From Actinomycetes bacterium (GTDB lineage: Bacteria; Actinomycetota; Acidimicrobiia; Acidimicrobiales; Acidimicrobiaceae), in the NCBI GenBank assembly GCA_021784675.1, contig JAJYHR010000081.1, forward strand, positions 1 through 34,312: 34,312 nucleotides of DNA, in the 5' to 3' direction. Made by a program: the position numbers and the translations under genes. This document shows, one piece after another, positions 28,091 through 34,312 of the stretch; the stretch's first letter is position 1, and each line of letters opens with the position of its first letter. The notes under the pieces are model-generated. The model saw only the letters and a program-made list of their open reading frames with translations. It made no database searches and was not told the origin of the DNA.

Positions 28091-29472
28091 GTTGCGCAGC
28101 ATGACAGCTTGGCGACATCGGTGGAGAACGACTGGGCGGCCAGCTTGATTCCCTCAGCCATCGTCAGATACGGCGCCCAGGTGTGGGCCAGTTGGTCGAC
28201 GGTCATGTTCGCCTCCAAGGCGTAGGTGGCAGCCAGGATGGCGTCGCCGGCGTTGGCCCCGATCATGTGGATCCCGACTACGCGTCCCGTGCCGACCTCA
28301 GCGACGATCTTCACCACGCCCCGGGTGTCACGGTTGACGATGGCCCGGGGCACGTAGCTGAGTGGCAGCACCCGGCACGTGCACGACAGCCCGGCCGGCC
28401 CGACCTGCGCATCCGTGAGACCGACCGCCGCGATGTTGGGGGTGGTGAAGGTCACCCGGGGCAGGTGCGAGTAGTCCACCCGGTGCCCTGACTCCTCGAA
28501 GGCGTTCTCCACCACCATGGTGCCGTGTGATCCGGCCACGTAGACGAACTGGGGTGATCCGGTCACGTCCCCAGCCGCCCAGATCCTGGGGTTGGCCGTT
28601 CGCAGCTCGTCGTCCACCACGACTGCCCCAGTCGGGCCGACTTTGACACCCACCACATCCAGACCCAGCCCTGTGGTGTTGGCCCGGCGCCCAGTGGCCA
28701 TCAGGATGCCCTCTGCCCGGACCTCTCGGCCGTCTGCCACCGTGGCCACAACCTTCTTGCCCTTCCGGGACACCTTAGCCAGCGACGCGGATGTCCACAC
28801 CTCGACGCCCTCGTCGGCGAGTACGCCTTCGATAACCTCGGAGATCTCGGGTTCCTCGCCGGCCGCCAGTCGGGGAAGCGCTTCGAGGAGGGTGACGGCG
28901 CTACCCAGGCGGGCGAACAGCTGGCCCAGCTCCAACCCCACGTAGTTGCCTCCCACCACGATCATCGACTCGGGCAGGTGGTCGAGCTCGAGGGCGGTGG
29001 TCGAGGTCAGGTAGCCGGTCTCCTCCAGACCCGGGACGGGGGGAACCCACGGCGACGCCCCGGTCGCCACCAGGTAGTGGGCGGCCTCGATCCGCTCGCC
29101 ATCCACCACCAATGCCGGGCCCTCCACGAAGCGAGCGCTACCGCGGCGTACTTCCCAGCCGTACTCGGTGGCCAGGTCCTCGTACTTCTCCCGTCGCAGC
29201 ATCTCGACCAACTCGACCTTGCCGGCGACCAACGAGGTCATGTCGACAGGACCGGCGGACGTGGCGATCCCGGGGAAGGCCCGTCCAGCGGCGACGTGGC
29301 GGCCTTCGGCCGCGGCCAGCAGTGCCTTGGAGGGAATGCAGCCCACGTTGACGCAAGTCCCGCCAATAGTAGACCGCTCGATCATCACCACCGAGTGCCC
29401 CCTGATCGTCGCCGCGATGGCAGCTGCGAACCCCGCACTTCCGGAACCGATGATCGCCAAATCGTAAGCCAT
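28087..29472 (-). CDS. merA: Mercury(II) reductase (no N-terminal HMA domain)
   Basis: GSGSAGFAAAI, GGTCVNVGCIPSKALL active-site disulfide, ATGRRANT, C-terminal KLSCCAT vicinal cysteines. Confidence 0.92.
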   Translation of the reverse strand: MAYDLAIIGSGSAGFAAAIAATIRGHSVVMIERSTIGGTCVNVGCIPSKALLAAAEGRHVAAGRAFPGIATSAGPVDMTSLVAGKVELVEMLRREKYEDLATEYGWEVRRGSARFVEGPALVVDGERIEAAHYLVATGASPWVPPVPGLEETGYLTSTTALELDHLPESMIVVGGNYVGLELGQLFARLGSAVTLLEALPRLAAGEEPEISEVIEGVLADEGVEVWTSASLAKVSRKGKKVVATVADGREVRAEGILMATGRRANTTGLGLDVVGVKVGPTGAVVVDDELRTANPRIWAAGDVTGSPQFVYVAGSHGTMVVENAFEESGHRVDYSHLPRVTFTTPNIAAVGLTDAQVGPAGLSCTCRVLPLSYVPRAIVNRDTRGVVKIVAEVGTGRVVGIHMIGANAGDAILAATYALEANMTVDQLAHTWAPYLTMAEGIKLAAQSFSTDVAKLSCCAT

Positions 29473-29813
29473 ACCGCCCTCTTTCTCACATATCCGCCTA
29501 TGCGAATGATAGCATGAGAGGTAGACGAGCGGATGCCTTTTTCGTTATTTATGGGGACGGCTAAGGCGCAGTCAGGGGGTGAGCGCAACGATGGCGTTGC
29601 AGATGTCGGTAGGATCGACAAGGACAGGGGAGCCGGCAAAGGCTTTCTTTTTCTTCACAGCTTGAGAAGCTACAGGTTCCCCCGTCACTCCTCTTCCCAA
29701 GCTGCCTCAGCTACCTGGCCGGTGATCCGAGAGCGTCAGACCCCGCTAAAAGCTGAAGAGCCCGTATACGTGGTGTATCGCGGACTGATGTTGGAGCAGT
29801 TCGCCACCCCAAG

Positions 29814-29884
<71 letters not shown>

Positions 29885-29903
29885 AGAGTGGACTCCTCCG
29901 GTG

Positions 29904-29977
29904 TCGGGAAGGCGGGATTTGAACCCGCGACCCCCTGCTCCCAAAGCAGGTGCGCTACCAAGCTGCGCCACTTCCCG
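29904..29977 (-). tRNA. tRNA-Pro (anticodon TGG)
   Basis: Minus strand CGGGAAGTGGCGCAGCTTGGTAGCGCACCTGCTTTGGGAGCAGGGGGTCGCGGGTTCAAATCCCGCCTTCCCGA. Confidence 0.95.
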
Positions 29978-30011
29978 AGGAGGTCCCAGTATACCCGCGA
30001 GGAGCCCTCCG

Positions 30012-30629
30012 CTACTCCAATCCTACCAGCCGCCTCCGCTGGCGTAACCGGACCACCACGAAGCCAGCAAGCAGCGCAATGACGACCGCCGCAGCCAGAT
30101 AGCCGATCTGCTGGAAGATGTTGACCACTATGGAGTAGTTGCCGCCGAGCCAATAACCGGCAAGCGTGAGACCGACCACGAATGGGATCGACCCGACCAG
30201 GGTGTAGAGGCTGAACTTCCCAACTGGCATCTCGGCAACGCCCGCGGGGAGCGAGATCACCGACCGGACCACCGGCAGCAAGCGAGAGACGACCACCGCC
30301 GCCTCCCCCCTGCGGGCGAACCACCGCTCCGCCCGATCCAGATCCCTGGGTTTCAGAAAGACGTAGCGGCCGAACCGTTCCACCAGGGCCCTTCCGCCCG
30401 TCCGTCCGATAACCCAGAGCAGCACGCTACCGACGACGTTGCCGACTACACCGGCCAGCATCGCCCCCAGCAGGCTCATGCGCCCGGTAGCGGCGAAAAA
30501 GCCCGCCAGACTCATAACCAGCTCCGAAGGAACTGGAACCAGCGCCGACTCCAGCGTCATCAGCACCAGGATGGCCAGCAACCCGTAGGTGCTCACGATG
30601 TGGTTTATAAACGCCTGCATACGCTGCAC
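30012..30629 (-). CDS. DedA-family membrane protein
   Basis: ESALVPVPSELVMSLAGFFA, GNVVGSVLLWVIGRTGG, RLLPVVRSVISLPAGVAEM. Confidence 0.9.
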   Translation of the reverse strand: MQRMQAFINHIVSTYGLLAILVLMTLESALVPVPSELVMSLAGFFAATGRMSLLGAMLAGVVGNVVGSVLLWVIGRTGGRALVERFGRYVFLKPRDLDRAERWFARRGEAAVVVSRLLPVVRSVISLPAGVAEMPVGKFSLYTLVGSIPFVVGLTLAGYWLGGNYSIVVNIFQQIGYLAAAVVIALLAGFVVVRLRQRRRLVGLE

Positions 30630-30674
30630 AGGCTAGACGATGTGCACTCCGGGGGCGGGTCCTAGACTCCGATC

Positions 30675-31529
30675 ATGCGGGGAAAACCAGGAGATACACG
30701 GTCTTTGCCTTCAGCGCCGCCTCAGACAGTCGAGCTCGACGGGCCGGAGCCCTGCGTCGTCATCCTGCACGCCGGGGGTTTCTCCGGCGAGTGCTACCAC
30801 GAGATGGCCGAAGCCCTGCCCTTCCACGCTGTCGCGGTGGATCTCCCCGGCCACGGCCGCAATGAAAGCCTGCTTCCCGAGACCGAGGTGCTCAACTGGA
30901 GGATCTTCGCCGACGCCGCCGCCGCCGCGATCGCCGCTATCCAGGGTCCCAAGGTCGTCTTCGGCCACTCCCTCGGGGCAGCCTCGGCGATCCTGGCAGC
31001 AGCCGATGGGAGGGAGAAGATCCTGGGACTAGCGCTCTACGAGCCGGTGACCGTAGACCCATCCGATCCCCGATCGATCATCGAGGCGAACGCACTGGCG
31101 GCGAGGACGCTCTCTCGCAAGGCCCACTTCCCGTCGGAGCAGGCTGCGTTGGCCAACTTTGCCGTCAAGCCCCCGATCTCCCTCTTCACCAAGCGCTCGC
31201 GGGAGGCCTACGTGAGAAGCTGCTTCAGGGGTGGCCCGCAGGGAGTTACCCTGAAGCTTCCCGCGCTCACGGAAGCTTCGATGTACCGCGGCGGCCCCTT
31301 CAACGAGACCCTGGAGCGGCTCTCCGACCTTGATTTACCCATACTGTTCATGGGCGGGGAGGTGTCGGACTCGTTCGGAGAGGGCTACGTCGAGCGGCTC
31401 GCCGCCGGCTACCCTGCCGGCAAGGTGACAACGTTCCCGGGGCTTGGTCACTTCGGTCCGATGGAGCAGCCCTCGGTAGTAGCGGGTGCGGTAGCTGCTT
31501 TTGTCGGCGATCTGGCGCGTAGCAGCTAA
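30675..31529 (+). CDS. Alpha/beta hydrolase
   Basis: HAGGFSGECYHEMAEALPFHAVAVDLPGHGRN, VVFGHSLGAASAIL, FPGLGHFGPMEQP (His). Confidence 0.88.
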   Translation: MRGKPGDTRSLPSAPPQTVELDGPEPCVVILHAGGFSGECYHEMAEALPFHAVAVDLPGHGRNESLLPETEVLNWRIFADAAAAAIAAIQGPKVVFGHSLGAASAILAAADGREKILGLALYEPVTVDPSDPRSIIEANALAARTLSRKAHFPSEQAALANFAVKPPISLFTKRSREAYVRSCFRGGPQGVTLKLPALTEASMYRGGPFNETLERLSDLDLPILFMGGEVSDSFGEGYVERLAAGYPAGKVTTFPGLGHFGPMEQPSVVAGAVAAFVGDLARSS

Positions 31530-31538
31530 CCTTGACGT

Positions 31539-32348
31539 ATGGGCTTCCCGTTACCGTGTTCGCTTACCCCTACCAAGGTAACGGCCTTCAAGGACTGCGC
31601 TTACTCATTCCGGCTCTCTGTGATCGACAAGGTTCCCCAGCCCCTCTCTCTGTGGACGGTGAAGGGCGTCATCGCCCACAAGGCCCTCGAGCGCTTCTAC
31701 TTCAACCTCGAGCCCGGCGAGCGAAGCCCGGCGTCGGCGATGGAGTCGATCGACGCCGCGTGGGAGAGGGCATTTGACGCTGGGCACGCCGCTTCCTTCC
31801 TATCGGAGCTCACCCCGGAGCGCAAGCGGTCGCTCCGAAGCGAGATCGACGAGCTGATCCTCAACCTCTTCACCGTCGAGGATCCCTCCAAGATCCGGGT
31901 GATCGGCACCGAGATCATGTTGGAGAGCCCCATTGGGGACTTCCTGGCGCGCGGCATGATCGATCGACTGGAGCTGGACAGCAACGGTGACCTGGTGGTC
32001 GTCGACTACAAGACGGGACGGTCCCCATCCCACCTCCGCGAGCAGGATAAGCTTGCCGCGGTGCTCTTCTACGCTCTGCTGGTGGAGCGGGTGATCGGTA
32101 AGCGCCCGCGAGCGGTAAAGCTCATCTACCTCAAGGACCGCATCGTCATCGAGACCGAGGTCACGCCGCAACGGCTGAAGGCGGTCGCCACCCGCACCAG
32201 CGCGGTGTGGCACGCGGTCAGGGCGGCTTGCGAGACCGAGAGCTTCCGTCCCCGGCCCTCGCGGCTCTGCAACTTCTGCGCCTACCGGTGCCAGTGCCCC
32301 AGCTTCGAAGCCCAGGGGCAACCGTACCCGCAGCACGCCACCGGGTAG
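31539..32348 (+). CDS. PD-(D/E)XK nuclease family protein (RecB-like)
   Basis: GVIAHKALERFYF, LARGMIDRLELDSNGDLVVVDYKTGRSP, C-terminal Cys cluster CNFCAYRCQCP. Confidence 0.88.
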   Translation: MGFPLPCSLTPTKVTAFKDCAYSFRLSVIDKVPQPLSLWTVKGVIAHKALERFYFNLEPGERSPASAMESIDAAWERAFDAGHAASFLSELTPERKRSLRSEIDELILNLFTVEDPSKIRVIGTEIMLESPIGDFLARGMIDRLELDSNGDLVVVDYKTGRSPSHLREQDKLAAVLFYALLVERVIGKRPRAVKLIYLKDRIVIETEVTPQRLKAVATRTSAVWHAVRAACETESFRPRPSRLCNFCAYRCQCPSFEAQGQPYPQHATG

Positions 32349-32357
32349 GCTGTCCTG

Positions 32358-32873
32358 GTGGCCCTGATCGACTCCATCGACTCGAAAGCTGACGCCGCCT
32401 TCGAGCACCTTCGCGGCTTCCGGCGGGCGAACCAGGTCTTCTACTCCCTCTCCGCGGTAGCCGACCACTCCTTGCTCTGGTTCCTGTTCATCGGCATCGA
32501 GGCGTTGATACCCGGGCGCTACCGGCAGGCCCGCCGGGCAGCCGTGGCCATGATCGCCGAGTCACTGATCGTCAACCTGCTGATCAAGAGCGCCTTCCGC
32601 CGCGAGCGGCCGATCGACCGCGACTTCCCACACCCCCACGCCCTGCGCTTCCCTCTCACCTCCAGCTTCCCCAGCGGCCACGCCACCTCGGCCTTCGCCG
32701 CGGCCCAGCTGATCGCGGGCGGCTCGCTTCTCCGGGCGCCGCTCTACGCGCTCGCGCTTGCGGTTGCCCTCTCCCGGATCCACGTCAAGATCCACCACGC
32801 CTCGGACGTGGCCGGCGGAATCGTCATCGGATCGATCTATGGCTGGCTGGTCCGGCGCATCGTCCGCGCCTAG
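32358..32873 (+). CDS. PAP2-family phosphatase
   Basis: KSAFRRERP, SSFPSGHATSAFA, SRIHVKIHHASDVAGGIVIG; GTG start. Confidence 0.9.
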   Translation: MALIDSIDSKADAAFEHLRGFRRANQVFYSLSAVADHSLLWFLFIGIEALIPGRYRQARRAAVAMIAESLIVNLLIKSAFRRERPIDRDFPHPHALRFPLTSSFPSGHATSAFAAAQLIAGGSLLRAPLYALALAVALSRIHVKIHHASDVAGGIVIGSIYGWLVRRIVRA

Positions 32874-33273
32874 CCGCACGCTGGTCCGCGCCGCCGGCGG
32901 GGTGGTGATCGATCCCGCTAGCGGCTCCGTCCTCCTCGTTCACCGAGCCCACTACCGCGACTGGTCTTACCCCAAGGGGAAGCTCCATCGGAACGAACCA
33001 GCGGCTGCGGGCGCGCTCCGGGAGGTGGCCGAGGAGACCGACACCTCTCCAGCCATAGTTGCCCCGCTTGGCGCTCACCGCTACGCGCTCCCGGACGGAA
33101 GCACCAAGGTGGTGTGGTACTACCTCATGACGGCGGCATCGGCGGGGGGGGCGCCGGACGGTCGGGAGGTGGACCAGATAGAGTGGCTCCCCCTGCGCGA
33201 AGCGGCCGAACGGCTCACCTACGCTCCCGACGCCGAGCTCGCGGTGCGGATCCTCCAACTCCTGGCCGGATAG
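32839..33273 (+). CDS. Nudix hydrolase
   Basis: WSYPKGKLHRNEPAAAGALREVAEETD Nudix-box-like; ATG 32839 overlaps the PAP2 gene by 35 nt. Confidence 0.88.
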   Translation: MAGWSGASSAPSRTLVRAAGGVVIDPASGSVLLVHRAHYRDWSYPKGKLHRNEPAAAGALREVAEETDTSPAIVAPLGAHRYALPDGSTKVVWYYLMTAASAGGAPDGREVDQIEWLPLREAAERLTYAPDAELAVRILQLLAG

Positions 33274-33311
33274 GCTCATAGAAAAGAAAACAGTGAAAGG
33301 AGTCTGGAGAA

Positions 33312-33908
33312 GTGCGCTTCGGAATCAACTGGGACTACCGGTGCCCCTTCGCCCGGAATATGCACGAGCATCTCGTCACCGCGCTGCAGGACGGGGCTGG
33401 CTACGAGGTCGAGTTCATCCCGTTCTCACTCAGCCAGGTTCACGTCGAAGAGGGCGAGCCTTCCGTCTGGGCCGATCCCAACCGCCATCACGAGCTGCTG
33501 GCGGTGATGTCGGGAATGGTGACCCAGAAGCTCTTCCCGGACCGCTTCTACGCAACCCACCTGGCCCTCTTCTCCGCCCGCCACGACCAGGCTCTCGACA
33601 TCAGCGACCGCGAGACGGTAGCGGGCGTTCTGGAGGCCAATGGAATTGCCTCCGGCAAGGTGTTCGCCGAGATCGACTCGGGATGGCCACTCGCCGGCTT
33701 CCAGGAGGCTCACACCAGGAGCGTCGAGGAGTTTCACGCCTTTGGGGTTCCCACCTTCTTCATCGGCGAGAACGCTGCCTTTGTCCGGGTGATGACCAGG
33801 CCAGAGGGCGACGCTGCCGCCGCCCGCCGGACCATCGACCGGATTCTGGAGACGCTGACGGGCTATCCCGAGCTCAACGAGATCAAGCAGACCCGGATCG
33901 CCCGCTAG
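33312..33908 (+). CDS. DsbA-family thioredoxin-fold protein
   Basis: NWDYRCPFARNMHEHLV, AFGVPTFFIGENAAFV; GTG start after aaaggagt. Confidence 0.8.
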   Translation: MRFGINWDYRCPFARNMHEHLVTALQDGAGYEVEFIPFSLSQVHVEEGEPSVWADPNRHHELLAVMSGMVTQKLFPDRFYATHLALFSARHDQALDISDRETVAGVLEANGIASGKVFAEIDSGWPLAGFQEAHTRSVEEFHAFGVPTFFIGENAAFVRVMTRPEGDAAAARRTIDRILETLTGYPELNEIKQTRIAR

Positions 33909-34312
33909 GGAATCAGGGAGTACTCGCCCTCTCTCGCCTCCTCCCTCAACCCGAAACGGCGATTGGCGTCCGAAGAGGCGTGTGGGACTCTGCCGGTCTT
34001 GACACCAACCAGGGAGCCGACCGAATCGGCAAGCGCCGTCAGGCGCTCCACGACTCGTTGCGCCTCGTTCACCGCCTCGAAGGAGGCTTTGGAACTCCGG
34101 TTCACCTGATCCATAGCCACCGCGATCTGCTGAGCCCCGGCGACCGACTGCTCGGCCACCCGCGATATCTCGTTGGTGGTCACCGACTGCTCCTCGACCG
34201 CCGAGGCGATCGAGGACTGGATGTCGTTGATGTTGGCGATCACGGCGCTGATGTTGCCGATGGCGTCGACCGCGGCGAGGCTCTCTCCCCTGATCGACTC
34301 CAGCCTCCGAGC
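33905..34312 (-). CDS. Methyl-accepting chemotaxis protein, C-terminal part (runs off right edge)
   Basis: IGNISAVIANINDIQSSIASAVEEQSVTTNEISRVAEQSVAGAQQIAVAMDQVNRSS; frame open to window edge. Confidence 0.88.
   Translation of the reverse strand, partial: ARRLESIRGESLAAVDAIGNISAVIANINDIQSSIASAVEEQSVTTNEISRVAEQSVAGAQQIAVAMDQVNRSSKASFEAVNEAQRVVERLTALADSVGSLVGVKTGRVPHASSDANRRFGLREEAREGEYSLIP

Overview
High-GC, actinobacterial-looking chromosomal window. Left edge: the 5' end of a leftward tyrosine integrase beside a tRNA-Arg (edge of an integrated element lying outside the window). Housekeeping block: cutA, tadA, tRNA-Ser, an MBL-fold hydrolase, a MarP-like CvpA/trypsin protease, a CopD-like membrane protein, gltB and gltD. 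After a ~1 kb apparently non-coding gap comes a ~14 kb co-directional catabolic operon (11512-25429): split transketolase, a form IV RuBisCO-like protein (RLP), an RbsBAC-type sugar ABC importer, MtnA, an aldolase-SDR fusion, MtnK, an RbsD/FucU mutarotase, a GntR/UTRA regulator and an LsrF-type thiolase/aldolase. No other methionine-salvage genes and no lsrK/lsrR/lsrG are present. I infer a catabolic system for a 5-deoxy-pentose or 5-modified pentose. Oxidising C4 of 5-deoxyribulose-1-P would give exactly the known LsrF substrate, which would link the MtnK/MtnA and LsrF modules; the RLP and transketolase may form a second branch. Downstream are a decayed IS1634-type transposase, a merA/arsR module with an NrtS-like remnant, tRNA-Gly and tRNA-Pro, then ordinary genes (DedA, alpha/beta hydrolase, RecB-like nuclease, PAP2, Nudix, DsbA-family) and the C-terminal end of a methyl-accepting chemotaxis protein. 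All family calls come from reading motifs by eye; no searches were run.
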